Source of the DNA: a virus
Length of the DNA: 32,039 nucleotides
Reading direction: 5' to 3' (one strand)
IMG/VR virus record: IMGVR_UViG_3300028384_000023
Coordinates: 1-32,039 of that record
Under the pieces are notes generated by a model that did not search any database, was not told where the DNA came from, and was given only the letters and a program-made list of their open reading frames with translations. Both the position numbers and the translations under genes were made by a program. Shown in pieces: positions 16,408 through 22,984 of this stretch (its first letter is position 1; the number at the start of each line of letters is the position of its first letter).

Positions 16408-17042
16408 GGCAATGTTCCCTTGAGATAATCCGTAAATGCTCGAATACCAACCCCACTTTGTTCCAAAATTTGCCGTTGCTGATCCGTGATTTCCCCCGAT
16501 TCCTCCTGTAAATAATTCGGGATATGATTCAACAATTCGATTCCGATATTGTAAAAAAAAACCTTGATTCCAAGAACAACATCCAAGGGGGCATTTTTCA
16601 TGACTTCGGATTGTTCACAACCTTCGTATTCTTCAATTAAATATTTGTGTCCTTTTTTGTATTTGATGGGTCGGTAAAGTATCGTCATTGCCTTGTCCAT
16701 TGTTTCCCAGTCATGGAAGTATTGGTCAAGGTCAATGTATTCACCCAATGACATTTCATCGAAGTTTGGGATCAAACCGTATTCTTGTCCCAATAATTTG
16801 AATGTCGGGATCACCGATTGTTCTTCGTGGAATATTTCTTGGATGTCATTTGCAATTTGATTCATGTCGGCGTATTTAAATGTCGCCACATCTTCGAAAT
16901 CAATTCCACAAAATATTTCAATGATGTTTTTTAAAACTTCCGAATTTGGTGTTTCGTCGTCCATGTCGAATTTCAAAAATCTTTGATACTGATCCAATGA
17001 TATGTCGGACAACGAAGTCGGAACGTTTATTTTTACCTTCAT
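16392..17042 (-). CDS. Tail assembly chaperone-like protein
   Basis: I start this gene at the ATG at 17042 (MKVKINVPTSLSDISLDQYQ), preceded by ATTATTATTAT, giving 216 residues; the earlier in-frame ATG would extend into the terminator. The protein is helical and acidic, with NEVLKNIIEIF-like and YKYADMNQIAND-like stretches and AMTILYRPIKYKKGHKYLIE. It ends RAFTDYLKGTLPGSMT. Position before the tail terminator, length and the overlapping -1 frame at its 3' end are typical of tail assembly chaperones that bind the tape measure. The tape measure gene, however, is about 7 kb downstream rather than adjacent. A terminator and possible promoter lie just upstream. Confidence 0.7.
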   Translation of the reverse strand: MKVKINVPTSLSDISLDQYQRFLKFDMDDETPNSEVLKNIIEIFCGIDFEDVATFKYADMNQIANDIQEIFHEEQSVIPTFKLLGQEYGLIPNFDEMSLGEYIDLDQYFHDWETMDKAMTILYRPIKYKKGHKYLIEEYEGCEQSEVMKNAPLDVVLGIKVFFYNIGIELLNHIPNYLQEESGEITDQQRQILEQSGVGIRAFTDYLKGTLPGSMT

Positions 17043-17078
17043 ATAATAATAATAAAATTGTGTCGTAAATGTATAAAA

Positions 17079-17103
17079 CAAAAGGGGGGCAAAATACCCC
17101 CCC
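17079..17103 (-). terminator. Rho-independent terminator upstream of the tail module
   Basis: On the minus strand a G-run of six or seven pairs with CCCCCC across the loop TATTTTG and is followed by TTTTGTTTTA. It lies about 30 bases after the stop at 17134 and about 37 bases before the chaperone-like start at 17042. Confidence 0.82.
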
Positions 17104-17133
17104 AAAAAACAAACTTTAAAAAATGAAAAAAAA

Positions 17134-17373
17134 TTATTGAATACCTTCTATTAAACCGGCGTATTCATTCCGGTATATTGTTTCCATTGTTTCTTCCAAC
17201 TTCTTTGAATTTTGGTCGTACAAATATTGTCCGTATTGCACAATCATTTTGTTTTTTTCTAAATTAAGATAAACCGGAAACCCGTTCTTCAAATACCCGC
17301 GTTGTGATGGCTTAATTCGCACATAAATGCCGTTTTCCCAACACTTATTCAAAACTTGGTGGTATGGTGTCAT
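17134..17373 (-). CDS. Small basic protein of unknown function (79 aa)
   Basis: The start at 17373 (MTPYHQVLNKCWENGIYVRI) overlaps the stop of the membrane protein gene upstream as ATGA. The product is basic and mixed alpha/beta, with FPVYLNLEKNKMIVQYGQYL followed by a helical C-terminus. No cysteine cluster, membrane segment or enzyme motif is visible. It is the last gene before a strong terminator, at the end of a short operon of three small genes downstream of the terminase. I do not recognise the family; a moron-type accessory role is possible but unproven. Confidence 0.7.
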   Translation of the reverse strand: MTPYHQVLNKCWENGIYVRIKPSQRGYLKNGFPVYLNLEKNKMIVQYGQYLYDQNSKKLEETMETIYRNEYAGLIEGIQ

Positions 17374-17522
17374 TTTAATAAATAAGGGATTGTAAATGCC
17401 GCAAAAAATGTAATGACCATGTAAATAAAAAAACCAAGTCCGAACCAATACAAAAGTTTTTTATTGTTTTGTTTTCGGGTTTGTTCATCAACCTTTTTAA
17501 ATATTAGATACTTCGTTTCCAT
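17370..17522 (-). CDS. Small single-pass membrane protein
   Basis: I choose the ATG at 17522 (METKYLIFKKVDEQTRKQNN), giving 50 residues. It overlaps the upstream gene by 26 bases and the downstream gene by ATGA. A basic N-terminal part of about 22 residues is followed by a single hydrophobic segment (WFGLGFFIYMVITFFAAFTI, about 23-46) ending in LLK. The positive charges before the segment suggest an N-in orientation. The gene is away from the lysis cassette, so a holin role is not favoured; membrane-level superinfection exclusion is one possibility, but nothing in the sequence shows it. Confidence 0.65.
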   Translation of the reverse strand: METKYLIFKKVDEQTRKQNNKKLLYWFGLGFFIYMVITFFAAFTIPYLLK

Positions 17523-17781
17523 ATTGCATTGAATTATAATGTTTCTGTTTTTCGATATACGCGTGGTGAATGTAATCGTCCCACTCCTTTTCGGAGAATA
17601 CCGTGAATGAATTTTCACGTCTTCCGTCTGCAATCACTTCAATGTACCCGGTCACATCGTAACCCGTTTCATCCATGATTGTGAATTTTTCTTCGTGTCC
17701 GGACATTATCACCGTGTAAGGTGATGTTTCCCCGGTTTCTTCGTCGGTGTGTTCCAACCAAATGTAAATGTATTTGTTCAT
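17497..17781 (-). CDS. Acidic protein of unknown function (94 aa)
   Basis: This 94-residue protein begins MNKYIYIWLEHTDEETGETS and is strongly acidic, with strands YTVIMSGHEEKFTIMDETG and YIEVIADGRRENSF, then a C-terminal helix EKEWDDYIHHAYIEKQK. It is the first gene after the terminase stop and the candidate promoter at 17805-17835, suggesting that the three small genes from here to 17134 form a short transcription unit closed by a terminator. I do not recognise the family. An early or accessory function is inferred only from this separate unit. Confidence 0.72.
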   Translation of the reverse strand: MNKYIYIWLEHTDEETGETSPYTVIMSGHEEKFTIMDETGYDVTGYIEVIADGRRENSFTVFSEKEWDDYIHHAYIEKQKHYNSMQYGNEVSNI

Positions 17782-17804
17782 TGTGTTTTAATTATTATTC
17801 AATA

Positions 17805-17835
17805 TAAAGATACAAACATTTTGTTAATAACCAAA
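17805..17835 (-). promoter_or_regulatory. Candidate Bacteroidota-type promoter (TTTG-N19-TATCTTTA)
   Basis: Directly after the terminase stop, the minus strand has TTTG at 17835-17832, a 19-base spacer, and TATCTTTA at 17812-17805. The Bacteroidota vegetative consensus is TTTG at -33 and TAnnTTTG at -7 with a spacer of about 19-21. Only the last base differs. It lies about 24 bases before the ATG at 17781. Confidence 0.45.
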
Positions 17836-19008
17836 TTAATACACAAAATATTTTCCTTTGTGTGGATTTTCAAGTTGCATCATTAACGCATACCGACCCG
17901 CGTCGATTGCGTGATCCCCCGCCAATGGGTTTGGTTTCTGTATTGTTTCACCTGATTTGTCGGTCGCCCACACATATCCGTTGATTTCTTTTATTAGATT
18001 TTTTGACCGTTCGGTCACAAACACTTTGTTTTGATTTATCAAGTTGATTCCGTAAATAATTGAATCGCGTCCCTTGGTCACACCCGTAATTGAATGACCA
18101 TACGATTGCAGTTCGGCAATTGATTTTGGTTCGGCTGAATCAGCATAAATGTGATCGGTGATGTCGTTGTTTTTTAAGAACTGGGAAATGTGTGAATTCA
18201 ACATCCCTTTTTGATACAACACCTCGTCGAATATATACCCCCCGTCAAAATACCAAAGACCCACACATGATGAATTGTCAACGGAATATCCCCAGTCCAA
18301 TCCATAACACAACAAACGTGCATCTTCGGGTATTTCGTCAATGTGTTCGATGTCGGGGAATATTGCCCCGGATAATTGTCCGATTTGACCGTCAAGATAA
18401 ACACGCGTCCAATTACGCCAGTAAGTCGATTTTGCGGCCTTTTCCCGGGCGATTTTAAATTCATTGAGTATTGAATCCGGAATGGTGTCGTTGTCCTTGT
18501 ATGTGACTGTAATGAAGTCCACATCTTCTTGACCAACCAATTCACGGTCGGCCCAAAACAATTGTGATGGATTGTAGTCCAACCAAATGGTTCCGGATGT
18601 TCTTGTGGCCAATTGATTATATGATTCGTGGGAAATCAAATTTGTTTCATTGACAAACAAATCCGAACGACGCGCACCGCGTAAACGGTCGGCATTTTCA
18701 GTTGAAAAAAATTCAATGGTTGACCCATTGGAAAATGTGTATTTTAAATTTGATTTGTTCCAACGTGATTCACGCCACCGTCCAATGCCTTCCATGATTA
18801 ATTTGAAGTCGCGAATACATCCACGACGTAAATGTGGCAACGTGACGGACACGACCGACATTTCACGACCGGGTGTTTTCATGCACTCGTTAATCATGAT
18901 TGTCAAAATGCAAATTGTTTTTCCCGCCGCAGTTCCGCCACGAATTAAACGTTTGCGTTTTGTCAAACGATATATTTTGTCAAATGCTTGTGTTCTTCGG
19001 ATTTCCAA
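17836..19008 (-). CDS. terL: Terminase large subunit
   Basis: This is the packaging motor: an ATPase that drives DNA into the capsid, with a nuclease that cuts concatemers. Walker A is RGGTAAGKT (residues about 23-31) and Walker B with catalytic Glu is DLFVNE (116-121). The RNase H-like nuclease domain shows LDWG (Asp 238), YADSAEP (Asp 290) and GDHAID (Asp 365, 369). The 390 residues are near complete for a short TerL. No in-frame ATG lies before Walker A; translation would begin at the TTG at 19008, after an in-frame TGA at 19017. An ATG at 19018 is one base out of frame, and removing one T from a TTT run would give MTILEIRRTQ. Either a TTG start or a one-base error is likely. Confidence 0.92.
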   Translation of the reverse strand: MEIRRTQAFDKIYRLTKRKRLIRGGTAAGKTICILTIMINECMKTPGREMSVVSVTLPHLRRGCIRDFKLIMEGIGRWRESRWNKSNLKYTFSNGSTIEFFSTENADRLRGARRSDLFVNETNLISHESYNQLATRTSGTIWLDYNPSQLFWADRELVGQEDVDFITVTYKDNDTIPDSILNEFKIAREKAAKSTYWRNWTRVYLDGQIGQLSGAIFPDIEHIDEIPEDARLLCYGLDWGYSVDNSSCVGLWYFDGGYIFDEVLYQKGMLNSHISQFLKNNDITDHIYADSAEPKSIAELQSYGHSITGVTKGRDSIIYGINLINQNKVFVTERSKNLIKEINGYVWATDKSGETIQKPNPLAGDHAIDAGRYALMMQLENPHKGKYFVY

Positions 19009-19033
19009 ATATGGTCATCGGAATGGGTTTTGG

Positions 19034-19282
19034 TTAATCCATTTCAATGATGAATGGCACGTCTTGGTCAACGTTTATGTCTTTGGTTTCACGGGGTCGC
19101 CCGTACCGGTATTCGTAAAATAATTTCAAAAAACGGAAGTCGCCATTTTTTAATCCGTCTTTCAAAACATCGTATGCGGCGTCATCAAGGGGTGACAATT
19201 TTTCAATCAATTGTAGTTCTTCCGCCTTGGGTTTTCGTCCCGCACCTTGACGTGCGCCACCGTTATTTTTACGACCGTCCAT
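19034..19282 (-). CDS. terS: Terminase small subunit (DNA-recognition)
   Basis: This 82-residue protein lies 25 bases before the large terminase. It starts MDGRKNNGGARQGAGRKPKA; the GGARxGAGRK motif is a hallmark of small terminase subunits in many phages of Bacteroidota. A helical core follows (LIEKLSPLDDAAYDVLKDGL), with FLKLFYEYRYGRPRETKDI and a hydrophobic/acidic end FIIEMD. It should form a ring that binds the packaging site and loads the large subunit. It is short compared with the usual 130-170 residues, lacking a large C-terminal part. Its leader is TTATTATTAAGGT before the ATG. Confidence 0.85.
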   Translation of the reverse strand: MDGRKNNGGARQGAGRKPKAEELQLIEKLSPLDDAAYDVLKDGLKNGDFRFLKLFYEYRYGRPRETKDINVDQDVPFIIEMD

Positions 19283-19311
19283 ACCTTAATAATAAAATTT
19301 ACATGATTTTG

Positions 19312-20232
19312 TTAAAATATGCAATATTTGATTCGTTCCATAACCGCTTGGACAACATCAACTGTGACCGCATTGCCACACATTTTGTATCGTTGTGAAT
19401 CACTTATTTCACCGTTGGTGCCGTACTTTGTCCAATTGTCTGGAAACCCTTGAAGTCGTTCACATTCAATTGGTGTCAATCTTCTTATTCTTGGAGTTTT
19501 AAGATATGTCGGATCATTAAGTGTAAGTGTTGGTGATATGTTATTTTGTCGCCAACGAAATCCTTCGTCATATCTGAAGTCACCTATTTGTGCATTGAGT
19601 TTATTTTCAACAATGTACGATCCGACGCCGTCTGCTCGGTATCTTGTTGTAAGGGTGTTTGTTGTTTGTTCTTGTACGACATCAGTCTTTGTGTCGTCTT
19701 TTCCGATAGGAAATATTTGTCGTCCACTTCCGTTTCCAATATATCCGACAAGGTAAATTCGCTCGCGGTTTTGGGGTAAAAACCATTTTGTATTGAGCAA
19801 TTGCCATTCAAGTCGATAACCCCCAAGGTCGGCAAAGGCTTTGATAATTGCCCAAAAATCTGCGCCATTGTTTGTGCTGAATGTTCCTTTAACATTTTCC
19901 CACACAAAAAAACGTGGTCTGCATTCATCGATGAGTCGTATTGCTTCGGTAATAAGGGACGATCGATCTCCGTCCATCCCGGAACGTTTTCCAGCAAGGC
20001 TAAAATCTTGACATGGGCTTCCAAAAGTGATTGCGTCGATTCTTGGTAATTCGTTTCCTCGAACATTTGTAACTGATCCGACATATTTTGATTTTTTAAA
20101 ATTATTTTGATATACTGATATTGCATGTTTGTCAATTTCGGAAAAATACGAATTGACTTTAAATCCTGTCTTGGTCATTCCGAAATGAAATCCGCCAATG
20201 CCACTAAATAAATCCAAAACATTTAAACGCAT
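19312..20232 (-). CDS. DNA cytosine-5 methyltransferase
   Basis: This 306-residue enzyme transfers a methyl group from S-adenosylmethionine to C5 of cytosine. The conserved motifs appear in order: LDLFSGIGG (motif I, 6-14), GSPCQDFS with catalytic Cys 74 (motif IV), WENVKG (VI, 111-116), QNRERIYLVGY (VIII, 154-164), RRLTPIECERLQGFP (IX, 250-264) and GNAV (X, 286-289). The target recognition domain is short (about 175-245), so a short target is likely, but I cannot read it. It overlaps the PD-(D/E)XK-like gene by 10 bases. In phages such enzymes usually protect viral DNA from host restriction. All catalytic residues are present, so it should be active. Confidence 0.95.
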   Translation of the reverse strand: MRLNVLDLFSGIGGFHFGMTKTGFKVNSYFSEIDKHAISVYQNNFKKSKYVGSVTNVRGNELPRIDAITFGSPCQDFSLAGKRSGMDGDRSSLITEAIRLIDECRPRFFVWENVKGTFSTNNGADFWAIIKAFADLGGYRLEWQLLNTKWFLPQNRERIYLVGYIGNGSGRQIFPIGKDDTKTDVVQEQTTNTLTTRYRADGVGSYIVENKLNAQIGDFRYDEGFRWRQNNISPTLTLNDPTYLKTPRIRRLTPIECERLQGFPDNWTKYGTNGEISDSQRYKMCGNAVTVDVVQAVMERIKYCIF

Positions 20233-20741
20233 TTCAATGCATTTCGAATGTTTGTTCCAACGTGTCGGTCACCGGCAATCCAACGACCGAATTGATTGTC
20301 CTTGTCCACATAAACCAAACGACCATTGTCGATGTCCAAAAATTCAATGGGATGTTTTTCTTCACCCGTTGGTTTTAAAAACGGCACGACCGCAACGTAT
20401 GGTTCTTTGACTTCGTGTGCTTCAAATAAATATGTTTTTTGTTGGCGACCAAGGTTGTCGGTCACATCTGTCATTGCCGCGTATTCCCTCGCTTGTAAAA
20501 ATGTCATTCTTGACCCAAGAAATTTGTGACTTGAATTGACGTATTTTATTTCACCAATGATGACGTTTGTGTCGTCTGCAAATTTAAAATCCAAATCACC
20601 AATATAAACGTTTTTCCCTTTGAAGTGTTCCGACACCTTGCCGTCAAAAAACGCGGTTTTGTAATTCTTGGTTTTTGTTTTTGGTTTTACTGAATCCAAT
20701 GTTTTGGATATTATTTCAATTTTGTCTTTTGTTTTTATCAT
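20223..20741 (-). CDS. PD-(D/E)XK-like nuclease candidate (172 aa)
   Basis: This 172-residue protein contains GDLDFKF followed by GEIKYVNS: Asp 49 (or 51), 14 residues, then Glu 64-x-Lys 66, the spacing and context of the PD-(D/E)XK active site. A helix with SRMTFLQAREYAAMTD follows. The second half is beta-rich (KTYLFEAHEVKEPYVAVVPF, GRLVYVDKDNQFGRW). It overlaps the DnaA-like gene upstream by 26 bases and the methyltransferase downstream by 10. It could be a Holliday-junction or flap nuclease for packaging or recombination, or act with the methyltransferase as a restriction-like pair. I recognise no named family and rank a nuclease role as a plausible inference. Confidence 0.72.
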   Translation of the reverse strand: MIKTKDKIEIISKTLDSVKPKTKTKNYKTAFFDGKVSEHFKGKNVYIGDLDFKFADDTNVIIGEIKYVNSSHKFLGSRMTFLQAREYAAMTDVTDNLGRQQKTYLFEAHEVKEPYVAVVPFLKPTGEEKHPIEFLDIDNGRLVYVDKDNQFGRWIAGDRHVGTNIRNALKCV

Positions 20742-21159
20742 GGCATTGTTTCAATTGGTTTGTTAATGATTTATTGTCGCGCATAAGTTGTTCACACCTT
20801 GATTCCAAATCATGCAATCGTGTCAAGGCTTGTGTCAAATCCATGTCGTCTTTTTCACTTAAATCCATAATGTATTGAATTTTAGCTTGAACGTTGACGT
20901 ATTGTTGTCGTAAAACCCGGTCGTGTTCTTGCCAATCATTAAATGATTTAATTGAATGCAAAACCGTTGCATGATTTTTTGATGGGCGCAATGAATTGCC
21001 AATCTTTTGATACGGCATCCCAAGGAATTCACGACACAATTTGTAATACAACATCCTTGCATTTACATAATTTGCTTGTCTTGATTTTGTAGTGTTGGGA
21101 TTGTCCAAGTCAATTTTTGTTTCGTAGCCAACCACTTCTTTAATTGTTTTAATGTCCAT
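20716..21159 (-). CDS. Stand-alone DnaA domain IV-like DNA-binding protein
   Basis: This 147-residue protein lacks the DnaA ATPase but has the C-terminal DNA-binding signature: ARMLYYKLCREFLGMPYQKIG (helices, about 34-54) followed by NHATVLHSI (62-70), matching the R-x-x-H-x-T-V signature that reads DnaA boxes. The last 60 residues are a charged coiled coil (RLHDLESRCEQLMRDNKSL). I infer a sequence-specific binder of host or phage DnaA boxes, which could recruit or block host DnaA, or mark the phage origin. The C-terminus overlaps the PD-(D/E)XK-like gene and the start overlaps the upstream small gene by 11 bases. Confidence 0.8.
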   Translation of the reverse strand: MDIKTIKEVVGYETKIDLDNPNTTKSRQANYVNARMLYYKLCREFLGMPYQKIGNSLRPSKNHATVLHSIKSFNDWQEHDRVLRQQYVNVQAKIQYIMDLSEKDDMDLTQALTRLHDLESRCEQLMRDNKSLTNQLKQCHDKNKRQN

Positions 21160-21343
21160 TGTCTAAATTTATAATTGTTGATTTCTTTGCTTCGTCAATT
21201 GCCTTTTTTATTCCGGCACATGCTTCGTAATTTTCGGTCGTTTCGTAAAATTTAATCGCGGCATGAAGTTCATCCAACGATTCCCCGTTGACAATGTCCC
21301 GCATGGCTAAATGATAATATTTATTTACGACCCCGTCATTCAT
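21149..21343 (-). CDS. Small helical protein of unknown function (64 aa)
   Basis: This 64-residue protein starts MNDGVVNKYYHLAMRDIVNG, with its ATG overlapping the stop of the exonuclease-like gene (ATGA). It appears all-helical: SLDELHAAIKFYETTENYEAC then AGIKKAIDEAKK. The stop overlaps the DnaA-like gene by 11 bases, so it is tightly coupled in the replication operon. The helix-turn-helix spacing of the second half recalls TPR-like hairpins, but one repeat is not enough to call. I do not recognise a family. Confidence 0.7.
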   Translation of the reverse strand: MNDGVVNKYYHLAMRDIVNGESLDELHAAIKFYETTENYEACAGIKKAIDEAKKSTIINLDNGH

Positions 21344-22131
21344 CGTGATTCGCCTTCGTAAATATGTTGTGACAATTTGAATTCAATTTCGTCCAAGGGC
21401 GTGTTGTGATATATTTCAAAATATGCCCGGATAGCCCATTCATATTTTTCTTTACCACGTTCCAAGTGTTCTGACTTGACGGTAATCAATCCCAACGCAC
21501 GGTTCATTTTATTAATACAAATGAATTTAAATTCTTTGCATTGTGGAAATAATTGCATGTAAATGTACGCTTGAAGGTCGTAATCTTCATTGTCCACTTT
21601 CCATTCAAATTGTTGGGGTGATACCATTGTCGTTTTCAAATCGTAAATGACATTGTCTTTAATTAAATCCGCCTTACCGCGAACCGGTATTCCGTCAAGC
21701 ATTTTTACCATTGGCACTTCCACTTCCGCCCCTTTGCGTATTTCATGGATGCGTTCGTTGGTGTCTAGTCGTTGACACAACCATTGAGCAATGCCCCGCC
21801 ATTTGTCTTTAAAAACATTTTGTTCACCGTGTTTGGCAACCAATTCTTTGTATGCATTTGAGTTGGCCCGTAATTCGGTGTATGTATTTTTGTAAAATTT
21901 GTCGGGTTCCAACCAACATTGATGGGTCAATTTACCCAATATCAACGCGTCGGACGACGAACCTGAACCGGTAAGATTTTGTAAATGTCGGTCGGGGTTG
22001 CCAAAAATATTTCGAAGTTCCGACGATCCCACGGCGTTTTTTCCGAGTTCGCCATAATAAAATTCGTCGTCAATCGCCAATGTGTTGATTTCGTCTTGGC
22101 CGTATGTTTGTCCGTTCAATAATGTAATCAT
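21340..22131 (-). CDS. PD-(D/E)XK exonuclease, RecE/YqaJ-like (DUF3799-type)
   Basis: I start at the ATG at 22131 (MITLLNGQTYGQDEINTL), giving 263 residues, because it overlaps by ATGA the small frame just upstream; the longer frame would run into that gene. Motifs of RecE C-terminal/lambda-type exonucleases are present: SSSDALILGKLTHQCWLEP (His 70), GKADLIKD (Asp 155), YDLKTT (Asp 164-x-Lys 166) and YDLQAYIYM (Gln 187). Such enzymes resect 5' ends to make 3' single strands for annealing or recombination. I see no adjacent single-strand annealing protein, but the DUF3127 SSB-like protein could serve that step. The nuclease fold is confident; the pathway is inferred. Confidence 0.85.
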   Translation of the reverse strand: MITLLNGQTYGQDEINTLAIDDEFYYGELGKNAVGSSELRNIFGNPDRHLQNLTGSGSSSDALILGKLTHQCWLEPDKFYKNTYTELRANSNAYKELVAKHGEQNVFKDKWRGIAQWLCQRLDTNERIHEIRKGAEVEVPMVKMLDGIPVRGKADLIKDNVIYDLKTTMVSPQQFEWKVDNEDYDLQAYIYMQLFPQCKEFKFICINKMNRALGLITVKSEHLERGKEKYEWAIRAYFEIYHNTPLDEIEFKLSQHIYEGESR

Positions 22132-22220
22132 GTGTTGTCGTTTATAAAAAAATAATATATGCGTTTGATAAAATATTCCAAAATCCGAAATACAATATAC
22201 CCACAAATTAATTGATTCAT
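22128..22220 (-). CDS. Hidden 30-residue hydrophobic protein, coupled at both ends
   Basis: Between the coiled-coil gene and the exonuclease-like gene an ATG at 22220 overlaps the upstream stop as ATGA, and its own stop at 22128 overlaps the exonuclease ATG as ATGA. The frame encodes MNQLICGYIVFRILEYFIKR followed by an aromatic IYYFF segment and a polar end. One short transmembrane or amphipathic helix is likely. The exact fit into the gap with coupling at both ends is the main support. No family is recognised; it may act mainly as a translational relay. Confidence 0.58.
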   Translation of the reverse strand: MNQLICGYIVFRILEYFIKRIYYFFINDNT

Positions 22221-22510
22221 AACAAGAATTTTTCTTTTAGTTTCTGCAATTCGTCTTCGGCACGACGCGCACGTTCAACCGCACGGTTTTTGTCGGCTCG
22301 GTATTTATCCAAGGCGCGATTGTAAACCCCTTCGTTCAATATCCATTCGTTTGTTTGAAATCCGATTTGTTTCATGGCTGAAACGGCGTTTTTTATTTCT
22401 TTATTTTTTGGATATTTCTTTGACAACTTCAAAATGATTTGTGAAACCAAATTAAAATTTGAAAAAAATTCGTATTCTTTAAATGTGTTTAGGTGTGTAA
22501 TGTGTTCCAT
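22217..22510 (-). CDS. Helical coiled-coil protein of unknown function (97 aa)
   Basis: This 97-residue protein begins MEHITHLNTFKEYEFFSNFN. The first half contains LVSQIILKLSKKYPKNKEIK and EWILNEGVYNRALDKY. The second half is a basic then mixed-charge coiled coil (RAVERARRAEDELQKLKEKF). Similar small coiled-coil proteins are common in replication modules of flavobacterial phages but have no known function. It lies 9 bases after the gene at 22520 and couples by ATGA to the 30-residue frame. Confidence 0.72.
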   Translation of the reverse strand: MEHITHLNTFKEYEFFSNFNLVSQIILKLSKKYPKNKEIKNAVSAMKQIGFQTNEWILNEGVYNRALDKYRADKNRAVERARRAEDELQKLKEKFLL

Positions 22511-22519
22511 TTTTGTTCA

Positions 22520-22984
22520 TTATAAATATGTTTTGTAAACGTTCACCAATTTTTGCCAAACATGTCCTTTGAATGAACATGAAGTGCATTCCGGTCGTTT
22601 GGTTTCTCTAAAAATACGCATAAAAATATCGATTGCCTTTGATGTTTCTTCGGCCGTAAAAACGTTTTGATTGTTTTCAATTCGTTCTTTTACAAATTCA
22701 TATTCATCTTCGGTAAAACATTCTGGTTTATGGTGTGGAAATATTTCATTGATTTTGTCGCGACGCGAATCACATCCGCAATCGGTTCCGAGCTTGTCGA
22801 AAATATAATCAACGGCCTTTTTGATTCCCGTTTTTTTTGTAATCTTTTCAATGTCATCACCGATACCCTTTGATCCCTTTTCGTGGTTTTCTTGCCATTT
22901 TTGATAAGATTTTGACTTTTTATTAATGTTTGGTTTTTTTGATCCGGTCGAAGTCTTTGTTGACGTAGTCTTCCCATTCTTCAT
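22520..22984 (-). CDS. Conserved Cys-containing phage protein, unknown function (154 aa)
   Basis: This 154-residue protein has a Lys/Ser/Thr-rich disordered start (STKTSTGSKKPNINKKSKSY). It then has IEKITKKTGIKKAVDYIFDK, and a CGCDSRRDKINEIFPHHKPEC block (four Cys with the later Cys/His) that may bind a metal. Later come FTEDEYEFVKERI and a CTSCSFKGHVWQKL near the C-terminus (two more Cys). The overall pattern, including IKKAV...DCGCD, is familiar from phages of Bacteroidota. It overlaps the sigma-like gene by 62 bases, and no later ATG gives a sensible start. A DNA- or zinc-binding role is plausible but not shown. Confidence 0.72.
   Translation of the reverse strand: MKNGKTTSTKTSTGSKKPNINKKSKSYQKWQENHEKGSKGIGDDIEKITKKTGIKKAVDYIFDKLGTDCGCDSRRDKINEIFPHHKPECFTEDEYEFVKERIENNQNVFTAEETSKAIDIFMRIFRETKRPECTSCSFKGHVWQKLVNVYKTYL

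Noticed and set aside
17066-17093. A TACATTTA element after the terminator at 17079-17103, considered as a promoter for the tail module.
   Set aside because: The only upstream TTTG at a plausible distance gives a 16-base spacer and lies inside the hairpin, so support is weaker than for the site at 17805-17835.
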